Below are positions 35,644 to 44,097 of a stretch of DNA of 64,000 bases, piece after piece. This DNA comes from Bradyrhizobium retamae (lineage in GTDB: Bacteria; Pseudomonadota; Alphaproteobacteria; Rhizobiales; Xanthobacteraceae). The DNA lies in NCBI RefSeq assembly GCF_001440415.1, contig NZ_LLYA01000166.1, forward strand, positions 1-64,000, read 5' to 3'. A program made the translations under genes and the position numbers. Each line of letters opens with the position of its first letter. Within the stretch, counting starts at the first letter, position 1. The notes under the pieces were generated by a model. The model saw nothing but the letters and a program-made list of their open reading frames with translations. It did not search any database and was not told the origin of the DNA.

Positions 35644-36329
35644 CGGTAGAGCCTCCGCGCAAACAGATCGATCAGGATAGCCAGCGCATCGGTGATGCGT
35701 TGACCCTTGCCCAGCGAATATGCGCTGTACTCGATGTTCACCGGCACCTCGACAAAGCGCAGGCGGCTCTGCGCGATCTGGTGCAGGATCTCGGACGCGT
35801 GCGCCATTCGGTTTTGTCGCAAGGAGATCGCGCGGGCGCCGCGCGCGGTCATCGCCCGTAGGCCGTTGTGGGTATCGGTGACCGGCAGTCCGGTGCTCGC
35901 GCGCGTGAACCAAATCGCGGTGCTGAGCAGGATGCGGCGCGACGTGGGCAGATTTGCCGTCGCGCCGGTGAGAAAGCGGCTGCCGAGCGCGAAATCGATG
36001 CCGGGCTGCTCGATCGCCGCGAGCAGTGCCGCGATGGCCACGGGGGAATGCTGGCCGTCGGCGTCGAACGTGACGAGCGCATCCGCACGCTGCTCGAGGG
36101 CGTAGTCGATGCCGGTCTGCAGCGCGGCGCCCTGTCCGAGGTTGACCGGATGCCGGACGACGACCGCGCCTGCGAGCAACGCGACGTCGCCGGTCCGGTC
36201 ACTGGAGCCATCATCGACCACGACGACCGCGTATCCGGCGCGGCGAATACCGGACACGACGCTGCCGACCACCGGCGCTTCATTGTACGCCGCAACAACT
36301 ACCCAGGGATTGCGAATCCGGCCGGTCAT
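35640..36329 (-). CDS. GT2 family glycosyltransferase (polyprenyl-phosphate sugar synthase-like)
   Basis: 229 residues: WVVVAAYNEAPVVGSVV opening, VVDDGSSDRTGDVA and FDADGQH (the DxD metal site) are classic for GT-A fold GT2. No membrane helices. It probably loads a sugar onto polyprenyl phosphate, the donor for the GT39-like enzyme. Coupled by ATGA overlaps to the methyltransferase upstream and DUF2304 downstream: a three-gene operon. Confidence 0.9.
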   Translation of the reverse strand: MTGRIRNPWVVVAAYNEAPVVGSVVSGIRRAGYAVVVVDDGSSDRTGDVALLAGAVVVRHPVNLGQGAALQTGIDYALEQRADALVTFDADGQHSPVAIAALLAAIEQPGIDFALGSRFLTGATANLPTSRRILLSTAIWFTRASTGLPVTDTHNGLRAMTARGARAISLRQNRMAHASEILHQIAQSRLRFVEVPVNIEYSAYSLGKGQRITDALAILIDLFARRLYR

Positions 36330-37198
36330 GGTGGCGCCTTGCTCAAGACCACGCGCATCGCGTCGAACAGGTTCACCGGAATGGCGAACCGGTTGCCGGT
36401 CGGGCTGGCCGCGAACTTGCGGCCGAGCATGCGACCGACCTGAAAGGCGATCAGCGAGAACGGCACGAATTTCCAAGGGTAATCGGAGCTCTCGACGCGA
36501 AAGCCGACCGAACGGGCCAGAGACGCAATGCTGGCGCGATTGAAGAACCATAGGTGCTGGGGAGGCGTCATCAGGCGCCAGTGCGCGCCGGTCGACCGCG
36601 CCGCCAAGGAACCGAAGTCTCCGGTCGTCAGCACGATGATTCCGTCCGGCCGGAGATGGTTCGCGAGTAGCGCGAGGGCTTCCTGCGGATCGGGCAGATG
36701 CTCGATGACGTCGAGGAGGACGATAACATCCAGGGTGCCAAGCGACTCGAGAGTCGCTTCGTTCAGCAGGCCGCAGATGACGTTTAAGCCGAGATCGCCA
36801 GCATGGGCAGCAGCCGACTCCGCCGGCTCGATGCCGCTCACCCCAAATCCCGCGCGGCGGGCTTCATCGAGAAAGAATCCGTAGGCGCAACCGATCTCGA
36901 GCAGACAGCCCTGTGGCTTGCGGTGTTGGATGAACTCGACCGTGCGGGCGAACTCGCGCCGTAGCACGGGTTCGGCGCCGCGATAGTCGGCGTAGCCGTC
37001 GGACTGACGGCCGGAAAAGTAGCCATCGTCATAATAAGCGAGGGGATCGAAGCTCGATGCCTCGGTGCGTCCCAGTCCGCAGTCCCGACATTGAAAGATG
37101 TCGCAGCCGTTCTTGATGTAAAGAAACCGATGTGGCGTCGCCCGACTGCACGCGGGACACTTAAGCGTAAGCGCATTTCGGTCGTTTCGCATCAGCAC
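36326..37198 (-). CDS. SAM-dependent methyltransferase with N-terminal zinc ribbon
   Basis: 290 residues. Zinc ribbon CPACSRAT and CRDCGLGRTE (residues 14-45), then a class I methyltransferase with SAM motif LLEIGCAYGFFLDEA and LDVIVLLDVIEHLPDP. This type modifies sugars or lipids in polysaccharide loci. Start GTG 37198 with GGGGA upstream; ATG 37192 is the alternative. First gene of the operon. Confidence 0.88.
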   Translation of the reverse strand: MLMRNDRNALTLKCPACSRATPHRFLYIKNGCDIFQCRDCGLGRTEASSFDPLAYYDDGYFSGRQSDGYADYRGAEPVLRREFARTVEFIQHRKPQGCLLEIGCAYGFFLDEARRAGFGVSGIEPAESAAAHAGDLGLNVICGLLNEATLESLGTLDVIVLLDVIEHLPDPQEALALLANHLRPDGIIVLTTGDFGSLAARSTGAHWRLMTPPQHLWFFNRASIASLARSVGFRVESSDYPWKFVPFSLIAFQVGRMLGRKFAASPTGNRFAIPVNLFDAMRVVLSKAPP

Positions 37199-37219
37199 AT
37201 GCGTCCCCGAAGGGGGTCA

Positions 37220-37450
37220 GTGCGAAAAAACGCCTGCGATGACAAACTGTTCCGCTTGGCGAACGGCTACGGGGTCGCAGGTTGGCGATCCCGGTCAGAG
37301 TCTTATTTCGACCGGCTCGAGGCTGCAGGCAAATTTCCGAGGCGCGTCAGCCTACGCGAAAGGCGCGAGATCGAGATCGACGCGTATTTGGACAACTTGA
37401 TCAGTAAACGCTCGCGCGCACTCGGCACACTCGGAAGTCAGACCGACTAG
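37220..37450 (+). CDS. AlpA-like DNA-binding protein
   Basis: 76 residues from a GTG start with GGGGG upstream. The part SRSESYFDRLEAAGKFPRRV then EIEIDAYLDNLISKRS resembles AlpA/excisionase regulators (typically SRSTIYRLxxxGxFPxxVxL). AlpA genes accompany integrase-driven elements; the tRNA fragment 150 bp further on fits that. No integrase is left. Confidence 0.55.
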   Translation: MRKNACDDKLFRLANGYGVAGWRSRSESYFDRLEAAGKFPRRVSLRERREIEIDAYLDNLISKRSRALGTLGSQTD

Positions 37451-37589
37451 TGTGCGGCTCCCTGTAGATCGCAGGCCTGACCAGGGGCTGATCAGCGCTG
37501 ATAACTTGCTACCTATTTGCTACCTGGGAGAGCCTTTAGGCAGCAGCCAAAAGCCTAGTCCAGAAGCGCTTGATTTTATGAGAGTTTTT

Positions 37590-37640
37590 TGGTGACCGCG
37601 AAGGGCCTCGAACCCTCGACCCCATGACTAAAAGTCAAGT
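37590..37640 (-). tRNA. 3' half of tRNA-Lys(UUU), attachment-site scar
   Basis: On the minus strand: anticodon arm with loop CTTTTAG (anticodon TTT), then a T arm GAGGG-TTCGAGG-CCCTT and acceptor 3' strand ending CGCGGTCACCA. No D arm or 5' acceptor strand is present upstream. Such 3' halves are left at one end of elements that integrate into tRNA genes. It marks the start of the accessory region. Confidence 0.7.
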
Positions 37641-37787
37641 TGCAGCGCCAGACAGAGCCGGACAGCGGCTGAAGGATAGACTGCCGGTTACGCGCCGCGC
37701 TCGACAGTCAATCCAGGAAGCTATCCACAAGTCCAAGCTCGTTCGCAGTGCATTTCCAATCGTTACCGATATTGCAGCAGACGCAAG

Positions 37788-38309
37788 CTAAAGCACCTCA
37801 ACGCGAACTTGGGCCACGCCGCGATCCGTGATCCCCAAAGTCCGTGCGGCACCGAGCGAAAGGTCAAGGACACGGCCGCGTACCCACGGTCCGCGGTCGA
37901 TGATACGGACTACCACTGACCTGCTGCTCACAGGATCAGTTACGCGAACACTTGTGCCGAACGGTAGGCTGCGGTGAGCTGCGGTCAGTGCATCGGGATT
38001 GAACGTGGAGCCGCTGGCTGTTTTTCCTTTCGTGTATGCATAGTAAGAGGTCTTGCCGGAAAAAGTGCGATCGGAAGATTGACGAGTTAGGCGATCGTCC
38101 GAGGGCCGCGTCGGCTGTCCTCCGACTTGAGATTGCTTCGGCGAATTTCGCTTGGTCTGGTCTGGTGCTTCAGGAGGTGCCGGTTCTGCGTGCGCCTTTG
38201 GAATAATAGACCATCTTTCGTTGAAGCTCTGAGCTGCAGCAGAATCTACATGTACGCCTAACCACGCGGGGACTGTCGCAATCGCGACTATTCTAAAGAG
38301 GAGACGCAT
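37788..38309 (-). CDS. rlpA: RlpA-like septal ring lytic transglycosylase
   Basis: 173 residues: signal peptide to about residue 27, a Pro/Ser-rich linker, then a double-psi beta-barrel with KTSYYAYTKGKTASGSTFNP, TAAHRSLPFGTSVRVTDP and VRIIDRGPWVRGRVLDLS. RlpA cleaves denuded glycan strands of peptidoglycan. The SPOR domain of longer RlpA proteins is absent, as in many rhizobial versions. Start ATG 38309 has GAGG upstream. Confidence 0.88.
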   Translation of the reverse strand: MRLLFRIVAIATVPAWLGVHVDSAAAQSFNERWSIIPKAHAEPAPPEAPDQTKRNSPKQSQVGGQPTRPSDDRLTRQSSDRTFSGKTSYYAYTKGKTASGSTFNPDALTAAHRSLPFGTSVRVTDPVSSRSVVVRIIDRGPWVRGRVLDLSLGAARTLGITDRGVAQVRVEVL

Positions 38310-38851
38310 GACCAACCTCACAAACAATGAAAACAGAAAGATAATGCAAACTAATGAGGCTGTGTTCCGGGAGAGCGTAGAACCTCCAGCGCCGTAAACG
38401 TGAACGGTGATAAGTTACCGATGATTTCATGTGTGCCGAGGTAAGCTGCTTGGAAGCACCGCAGCAAGAAGACGTATTGTTTCGCTAAGCTTTCCGTAGA
38501 ACAGCCGGACTTCGAATTTTCCCGAATGTTCGCTACGCGAACAGCTTGCACCTGCTGGTGCTCGGAGATGCCGGCCCCTCAGCGATGAGCCTCTGGGACA
38601 AATTAGTATGAGCTACGTCACTATTTTCCGACCGGCGACCGCGATTGTCGAACTGCTTCTGCAACTCAGTCATCCTTCGCACTTCGTACGTCTGGATGCG
38701 ATCGGCGAATGTCGGCCAACAGGAAATTTAGATAGTTACCAACAAACGGAGCGTGGCATCGTATAATGCGGATGCCCGCGACGCTGAGGATGCGCACAGG
38801 CGAATGCGGAGCGCTGCGCCCAATTGCGTTGCGTCTCAGCAGGTTTTTGGC
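38310..38851. other. stretch without a supported gene
   Basis: A 66-codon minus-strand frame (38351-38551) begins with GTG and has no ribosome-binding site; otherwise nothing recognisable. Confidence 0.4.
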
Positions 38852-39085
38852 CTACGGACTTCGAAGATGTTGCTCGATCAGTTCGCGAGCGGCCTCGAAC
38901 ACGTCTGGCGAGGAAGTCATGACCTGGTTTGTCTCAAGCATCAAAAGCGCCTGCTCGTAGATCTCATGGCCTTCCTCGTCGGTAATGAGATGATTGCGGA
39001 TCATCGACTGAATGATCGCCGCTTGCATAGCGCCGGCCATCAGGCTTGACGCTATGGCCAACTCGAGCGCAGAGAGCTCCTTCAT
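38852..39085 (-). CDS. small helical hypothetical protein
   Basis: 77 residues: MKELSALELAIASSLMAGAM then IRNHLITDEEGHEIYEQALL, mostly helical, with acidic ends. AGGGG lies upstream of the ATG. Similar short proteins recur in Bradyrhizobium; role unknown. Confidence 0.6.
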   Translation of the reverse strand: MKELSALELAIASSLMAGAMQAAIIQSMIRNHLITDEEGHEIYEQALLMLETNQVMTSSPDVFEAARELIEQHLRSP

Positions 39086-39240
39086 CAAACGCCCCTGTGC
39101 AAGTCAAATAAGTTGACACAGAGTAGAAACTTGGAGGGGCGGCGGGTGGTTCCTGGGCGATTATCTTGCTGCCTTCAACCTCACTGTACAAGCGGCGGAA
39201 CTGGTTCCGATCGTCCGCCCTCTCTTCGCCGCTGTGTTGA

Positions 39241-39315
39241 CTATTGGACAGAAATTGCCAGTTTTTCCCGTTTATGGAGCGCGGACCCAGCGCTGGGCCA
39301 TCTTTATTCACGATA
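39241..39315. repeat. intergenic repeat, truncated copy
   Basis: TTGCCAGTTTTTCCCG and CGCTGGGCCATCTTTATTC correspond to the two ends of the longer repeat at 41775 and 54904. The middle is deleted. Confidence 0.5.
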
Positions 39316-39482
39316 GACGGCTCTTATGAGGGGCTTCGCGGACAGGATCGTCCGCCGTATCTCGTCATTAAATTATCTTCAGTGCATTGAGACTGAGTCT
39401 CTCTCCCTTATCTCAGAAGTTTCTTATTGTGGAAAAGCTTTCATGATCGCCGGGACGCGTCATGCGGAGTGAGTGGAAGTCA

Positions 39483-39650
39483 ATGTCGATTGAAGAACTG
39501 TTCGAACTGCACCAACAGATGCAGTCAGTTCTCCGCGAAAAACTGCTCGCCAAAAAGGCTGCGCTGGAGGATCGATTGCGTCAGCTCAACCAGCCGCCGA
39601 GTGACGCAGCAAGCGCGAAGCCCACTCGACGTGTGAAGCCGCCGACCTAA
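39483..39650 (+). CDS. H-NS-like N-terminal domain only (family A, copy 1)
   Basis: 55 residues beginning MSIEELFELHQQMQSVLREK. This matches the N-terminal oligomerisation helix of rhizobial H-NS/HvrA-like proteins (MSIDELWxLHEEIxxVLxxR). The C-terminal DNA-binding motif (around YRNPxxPSETWSGRGxxPRW) is replaced by a basic tail SAKPTRRVKPPT. It could poison full-length H-NS by mixed oligomers. Its stop abuts the stop of the minus-strand gene that follows (0 bp). Near-identical copy at 55197; relic at 41262. Confidence 0.65.
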   Translation: MSIEELFELHQQMQSVLREKLLAKKAALEDRLRQLNQPPSDAASAKPTRRVKPPT

Positions 39651-39845
39651 CTAAACCGCCAATCGAGATTCGGTGTACGAAGCGGTGTCGCTCGGCGAAG
39701 GTTGGGCACGCCTTTGCGCAGTTGACGCTTGCAGCGCCTCTGCAATATGCACCGCTTCTCTGAGCTTTCGAAGTTCGGCCATGCGGAGGGACAGATCGAG
39801 GTCTATCTGCGAGAGACGCTGTTCCGATGAAATAAATTGGCCCAT
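39651..39845 (-). CDS. short coiled-coil protein (family B, copy 1)
   Basis: 64 residues beginning MGQFISSEQRLSQIDLDLS with a heptad-rich core RMAELRKLREAVHIAEALQA and a polar Ser/Gln/Pro tail. GAGGATC lies upstream of the ATG. It converges with copy 1 of family A with no gap. Nearly identical to 55365; more distant relatives at 41378, 42564 and 49261. Function unknown. Confidence 0.65.
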   Translation of the reverse strand: MGQFISSEQRLSQIDLDLSLRMAELRKLREAVHIAEALQASTAQRRAQPSPSDTASYTESRLAV

Positions 39846-39887
39846 TTTTGATCCTCGGTCGTTTTTGACGCCCATGCCCCAGGACCG

Positions 39888-40224
39888 TCAGGCAGCCCTC
39901 GCGAACTTTGGCGAGTTAGTCGCGGCAGCCGTCGGGGCATTAGTTTGCTCTTCGCCCTCGGCTGAGGTTCTAAGTATCAAATAAGGCCTTTTTCCTGGGC
40001 CTGTTCCCGGACCATCGTTGATTGGCGGATTCCCCCGGGGCTGCGGATCAGTGCCGTTGCCGAACCCGTTGTTTCCCCTGGCACCAGACGTCAAGATCGC
40101 CTCTGAGGTCAAGGTTGTCGACAACGATAACGTAATCGCCGGCGGGGTGACTGCTGCGAATTTTCCGCAGGCTGCCAGTGAATTTCCGCCGATCGGCTTC
40201 GGCCTCGTTCTCTGAATTGCCCAT
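39888..40224 (-). pseudogene. frameshifted Tat-signal glycine/asparagine-rich protein (family F, copy 1)
   Basis: Starts MGNSENEAEADRRKFTGSLR; after an extra A in an AAAA run the frame must shift to continue KFAAVTPPAITLSLSTTLTS and RGNNGFGNGTDPQP. The intact homologue at 56086 has no such insertion. Twin arginines before FxK and a hydrophobic stretch indicate a Tat export signal. Either a pseudogene or a slippage site. Confidence 0.6.
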
Positions 40225-40399
40225 AGAAAGTTCCTTTGTCGTGAGAAAGTGAGACCTGCATCACCACCATCATTGAAAATTCGGCAGAGTCAAATAACAT
40301 TTAATTTCCATTTAATCCCGCATCTAATTGGAACGCTGAGATAGACAGGAAATTGCCTACCGGTCCAATGCTTGATCCCGTGCAGATCGCCGAGACACC

Positions 40400-40858
40400 G
40401 TGAACGCCCATCGAGCGCATTCCTCCGAAAGTTATTTTTCGGCGCGCCGGTTCACGCTGGCAAACGTGATGGCCGCGCTATTCAGGCGAGTACGCCTTTT
40501 GGATACCTCGGAAGATCCTAGTAGACCCCTAGAGAGTAAGCTCGAGGTAATCTGCCATCTGCTATCAAGGGGATGTGCTGAGGCCAGTTTGTTTCTCTGC
40601 ACAGAGACGCATATCCCTTACGGCCCCAGCAGCCCCCAAGCCCCGCTGGGGTCGTATGCTAGATCTGGGCAAACAATTCCAACGGGGCAAGCGCAAGCCG
40701 AAGAGAGACCAAAGACCGATTTTGTCTACGTCAACACAAGCAAGCAGGTCGGCGACGCTGAGCACATCAAGGTGTTCGCCAATGTGGATGCCGCGGAAAA
40801 ATGGTTTGAGGAGAACGACCCAGAAGGCGTAGCGTTCGAGTATGAGATTTCGGAGTGA
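40400..40858 (+). CDS. hypothetical protein with conserved acidic C-terminus
   Basis: 152 residues. The last 45 (FVYVNTSKQVGDAEHIKVFA then AAEKWFEENDPEGVAFEYE) have the look of a compact conserved rhizobial domain. The first 100 residues are unlike it and may be a non-native fusion or an over-extended start, but no internal ATG is available. Confidence 0.5.
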   Translation: MNAHRAHSSESYFSARRFTLANVMAALFRRVRLLDTSEDPSRPLESKLEVICHLLSRGCAEASLFLCTETHIPYGPSSPQAPLGSYARSGQTIPTGQAQAEERPKTDFVYVNTSKQVGDAEHIKVFANVDAAEKWFEENDPEGVAFEYEISE

Positions 40859-41261
40859 ACCGCATCGGCCGCAGGACGCCTACGCCATGCTCGTGATCCG
40901 GGCGCTGGCGATCGGCTGGCAGGTGCTCGGGGGCTGAAGGTGCAACACGCCGCCAACTAGCAGTGGCGGCGGCGGGTCGTTTCGCTTCAGCGCTTGGATC
41001 AAGGCAATCCGGGCATGCATGACGAAATCGCGTTCTTCGGCGGCGCCGGCCAAACAGGTCGCGGCGTGCTCCTCAAAGCGCAAGGACCAAGACGACGCAG
41101 CTCCCGCAACGAACGCGTAAACGGCCCCTGCGCCCACAGAGCAGAGCGCCAGCGCCGGCCGACGGCCTTTGCCGAACTATTCAGAGAGAATTGACAGAGC
41201 GCTATGGGCCTAGATCACGTTCGTTCCGAAATCGAGCACATGCGTGTCCAGGTCGGAAGGC

Positions 41262-41427
41262 AGAGGGAGATCCTGCAGCTTCAATCGATGAACTGTTCGA
41301 ACTGCACCAATTGATGCAGTCAGTTCTTCGTAAGAAACTAGTCGCTCAGAGAAGCTGCTGGAACATCGATTGCCACCTCAACCAGCCGTCCGATAGCGAG
41401 GTTGGGAAGGATGATCCCCGGCCTTAG
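41262..41427 (+). pseudogene. degenerate H-NS N-terminal copy (family A, copy 2)
   Basis: SIDELFELHQLMQSVLRKKL is clearly homologous to 39483 and 55197, but the ATG is lost and later codons are shifted (VAQRSCWNIDCHLNQPSD against the expected AALEDRLRQLNQP). Its 3' part overlaps the family B gene at 41378. Confidence 0.6.
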
Positions 41428-41593
41428 TTGGTATCGACTTTTTTCGCGATGCTCGCGTCGCGTGCAGGGCTGCCTCTTTCTGTCGAACTAGCTCCCGCAG
41501 AGTTGCGAGCTCCGCAAATTTTCGGACTAGATCAGCGTTATCTACGTCCAATTGATGTAGGTAGTAGCTTGGAATTTGGACTTTCGCCCTCAT
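41378..41593 (-). CDS. short coiled-coil protein (family B, copy 3)
   Basis: 71 residues: MRAKVQIPSYYLHQLDVDNA then RKFAELATLRELVRQKEAAL. Same layout as other family B proteins (short polar start, coiled coil, polar tail) but divergent. GGGAGG is 5-6 nt before the chosen ATG. It faces and partly overlaps a family A relic, keeping the A/B convergent arrangement. Confidence 0.55.
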   Translation of the reverse strand: MRAKVQIPSYYLHQLDVDNADLVRKFAELATLRELVRQKEAALHATRASRKKSIPTKAGDHPSQPRYRTAG

Positions 41594-41774
41594 CAGTCCC
41601 TCCCACGCACCTTGCTCCCATTGGTCGAATGATACCCTCATTCGCGATGAGAAGTTCCTAAATCATTGCCATCTTTCCCAGGACAACAGGGCTGGACGAT
41701 TCGCGGGAGCCTGCCGGCTAAACCTGTTTTCCCATATCTTCCATTTTTGCCCCTCTGTTCACTTTCATACAGAC

Positions 41775-41905
41775 GTTGCCAATCTTTCCCGCTTTTATCG
41801 GGGAGCCGGACGGGTACCCACTACCCTGTCCGGCTATTTGAAATGGGAATACCTGGATGGTCTCGGCGCGACCTCGCGCTGAGGCCATTTTTCTTCAGTG
41901 CCGTG
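41775..41905. repeat. intergenic repeat, full copy, followed by a hairpin
   Basis: Runs from TTGCCAATCTTTCCCGC to GCGCTGAGGCCATTTTTCTTC. A second long copy is at 54904-55028, a deleted one at 39241, and the core CGCGCTGGGGCCATTTTT recurs at 53769. A hairpin GCCGCCGGG-N15-CCCGGCGGC (41918-41950) follows. The rest of 41594-42083 holds no gene. Confidence 0.55.
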
Positions 41906-42083
41906 TCAAAAAGATACGCCGCCGGGCTTGAAATACGGTGTCCCGGCGGCGCCTGTTTCAGACTGAGGCCTGAAATCCCAGTCCTTCGGTATGGTGCAAT
42001 AGCTGTGCCACAGGAGGATGAAGGTACGGGAAAGACCGGAAAAGCGTTAACACTAAAGGTTACCGCAGGCCCATTATCCTGGC

Positions 42084-42310
42084 CTACTTGCTACCTTGAA
42101 AATCCGGCCGCATGTCGGCGCCGCGCTTGCCGCATGCCTTGCACACGAACTGCGGCTCAAGGTCCGAGAGCCGATCCTGCCAACGGGCGGCGGGCAGGCG
42201 AGTGGAGTGGCTGCAATGGTAAGTCACCACAGAACGCCACGACGCCGAACAAGCCGGATCTCACGCATCTCTCCGAGCGTAATATTCTGTTCCCGCTGCA
42301 TCGCACCCAT
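42084..42310 (-). pseudogene. frameshifted GEMRE zinc-finger-like gene (family E, copy 2)
   Basis: Three frames must be joined: MGAMQREQNITLGEMRE, then SGLFGVVAFCGD, then YHCSHSTRLPAARWQDRLS and FVCKACGKRGADMRPDF. In order they rebuild the whole family, with two CxxC-type knuckles. Two frameshifts make it inactive. It lies divergent from family C, like copy 3 at 48775. Confidence 0.65.
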
Positions 42311-42437
42311 CAGCAGGGGAATCGTGCCTGGTGGAAAACTGTTCGCATCGCATAAATGCCTTGATATCGGCATCGACAAGTCAAGATTTAAGCTGTCAAC
42401 TCCAATGGTCGCGGGTTGGAATTTTGGGGAACGATCC

Positions 42438-42548
42438 ATGACCACTTTGCAAGCCATAGCATTTGGAGCCATGCTGGCGTGGACGCCATCGCTCATCATC
42501 CTGGCACTTTCGCTATGGGATGTTCGCGAGCTTGAGGGAATGGAATAG
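42438..42548 (+). CDS. one-helix membrane protein (family C, copy 1)
   Basis: 36 residues: MTTLQAIAFGAMLAWTPSLI then ILALSLWDVRELEGME. GGGGA precedes the ATG. The same N-terminus occurs at 49030. An extra G relative to that copy (TATGGGATG against TATGGATG) changes the tail and stops the frame early. Confidence 0.55.
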   Translation: MTTLQAIAFGAMLAWTPSLIILALSLWDVRELEGME

Positions 42549-42563
42549 CCGGCGCATCCTGCA

Positions 42564-42749
42564 TCAGTTCGGGAAATGCGAACAGCTCATCGGCGCGACG
42601 ATTGCTGGATGGTTCGGCTCTTGGCCGGGCCCTGCGGCCTCCGCTGATCGTACCATCTCCCTGAGTTTCTGAACTTCGGCAATGCGGTTGTGAAGATCGG
42701 TCGAGATTTGAAGAAGGCTGTGCATACGTACTTCAAGTGGCTGTTCCAT
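42564..42749 (-). CDS. short coiled-coil protein (family B, copy 4)
   Basis: 61 residues: MEQPLEVRMHSLLQISTDLH then NRIAEVQKLREMVRSAEAAG. GAGG lies upstream. Closely related to 49261 (MEQSLEARTHRLLQISIDLH). Convergent with family C copy 1, 15 bp apart. Confidence 0.6.
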   Translation of the reverse strand: MEQPLEVRMHSLLQISTDLHNRIAEVQKLREMVRSAEAAGPGQEPNHPAIVAPMSCSHFPN

Positions 42750-43044
42750 GTTGCACCTCTTACGCCCACACAACACCGATTACGCCAACACAACACCGAA
42801 CTCACAAGCCTATTCCCTCTCGGTCGTGATAGTCTGTACACTAGGTCACATATGGCAGGGCCGGCGTTGGTCCATTAGAAAAGCCCGTAGATCCCCAATT
42901 GTTATCCAACAGGGCGGCGCGGCGTTAGCGAGCTTCGGCACCTGAACAAAAAGCGTAACTTGATGCCCGCCACGGGCAGGAATAAGCTAGTGGCGAAGTG
43001 AAGGAAGAAATGGCCCGATAACCCGTCAGAATAGGCGTGGTTTC
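42750..43044. other. gene-free stretch
   Basis: AT-richer than its surroundings, with a tandem ACGCCCACACAACACCGAT / ACGC-CAACACAACACCGA near 42760-42800. No gene. Confidence 0.4.
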
Positions 43045-44097
43045 ATGCGCCAAAAGATTGAGACCGCACCGAGGGATGGGAACGCTCACTGGTCGCCTGA
43101 GGCCGGTCAATGGATCGGAGAAGCCGGCGAGCCGAGCAAGATAACGCCGTCGCATCGGTATCCAATGCCGGCGAAAAATTATCTTCGGCAAGGGAACGGT
43201 CCGCCCAGCGGCCTCTCCGACGCGTCGACGTCGTCAGGCCGAGCGCGCTGTCATGGCTTCTTTTCTTTTTTCTCAATTGCCGCAATCCTGGTCGCGCCGC
43301 CGCTGATCGGCCTGTATTTCCACGCTGAAGTAATCGCCTATGTGGCACGATACGCTAGTCAGCAGACGATATTGGGCCCACCGGTCATGGCGCAACAGAT
43401 CCCATTGCCGAAGGATGACGAGGCGGCGCAGTTCAAGCGGGCGGTGGACAGCGCGACGGCGGACCTGCGTCAGTCTCTGCAGCAGGAGCACGACTGGGCC
43501 AAGGCGCTGGAAACCGAACTGGTGAACCGGCGGCGGGACGTCGACATGCTATTAGGGGAAGTCGAGACGCTGCTGTCGGAGCACAAGATCAACGAGGTGG
43601 AGCGGCTTAAGCAGGCGGTGGACAGCGCGACGGCGGACCTGCGTCAGTCGCTGCAGCAGGAGCACGACCGGGCCGAGGCGCTGGCAACCGAATTGGCGAA
43701 GGCGCGGCGCGCCACGGAACAGAAACCTGCCGCCGCGGAAGAGAAGTCCGGTGTCTCCTTGCTTTCCAGGGCAAACAGCGACGCCGTCGTGAAACCCGGC
43801 CAGACCGCAGTGCAACCGGACGTGGCCACGGAGACCAGCAAGCCGGCAATTAAACCGAGTGGACCAGTTCGCGTTGAGCACGAATCGCGCGGGGGCTACG
43901 GCTGCCAGCACTTTCGGACGTTGGCGTTATCGCGCTTGCCGACAAACGACTGGCTCACTTGTTGGCTGTTCGGACCAACCATAGGGATGCCCTCACGACG
44001 GCCACAACAAACGCGCCGACCCACTATTTTGCGAAAAGACGTGGGTGTGCGGCCCAATCAAAAGACCTCGGCAAACTTGGGAATGCGTCCGCTTTGA
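43045..44097 (+). CDS. membrane-anchored coiled-coil protein with internal repeat
   Basis: 350 residues: a basic N-terminus, one transmembrane helix near residues 72-95 (FFSFFSIAAILVAPPLIGLY), then two copies of KxAVDSATADLRQSLQQEHD (about residues 131 and 191) in a long coiled coil, and a Lys/Pro-rich linker. The DNA repeats (43441-43505, 43621-43685) are over 90% identical. The end after GGYGCQHFRT looks out of frame relative to related proteins I know, so the native C-terminus may be lost. Confidence 0.6.
   Translation: MRQKIETAPRDGNAHWSPEAGQWIGEAGEPSKITPSHRYPMPAKNYLRQGNGPPSGLSDASTSSGRARCHGFFSFFSIAAILVAPPLIGLYFHAEVIAYVARYASQQTILGPPVMAQQIPLPKDDEAAQFKRAVDSATADLRQSLQQEHDWAKALETELVNRRRDVDMLLGEVETLLSEHKINEVERLKQAVDSATADLRQSLQQEHDRAEALATELAKARRATEQKPAAAEEKSGVSLLSRANSDAVVKPGQTAVQPDVATETSKPAIKPSGPVRVEHESRGGYGCQHFRTLALSRLPTNDWLTCWLFGPTIGMPSRRPQQTRRPTILRKDVGVRPNQKTSANLGMRPL

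Noticed and set aside
40880..41137. 85-codon minus-strand frame containing MHARIALIQALKRND
   Set aside because: Ends like a plausible protein but no ribosome-binding site and no second line of support.
42760..42800. Short tandem ACGCC-CACACAACACCGAT repeat considered as CRISPR or origin iterons
   Set aside because: Only two units, no spacers, no cas or rep genes.
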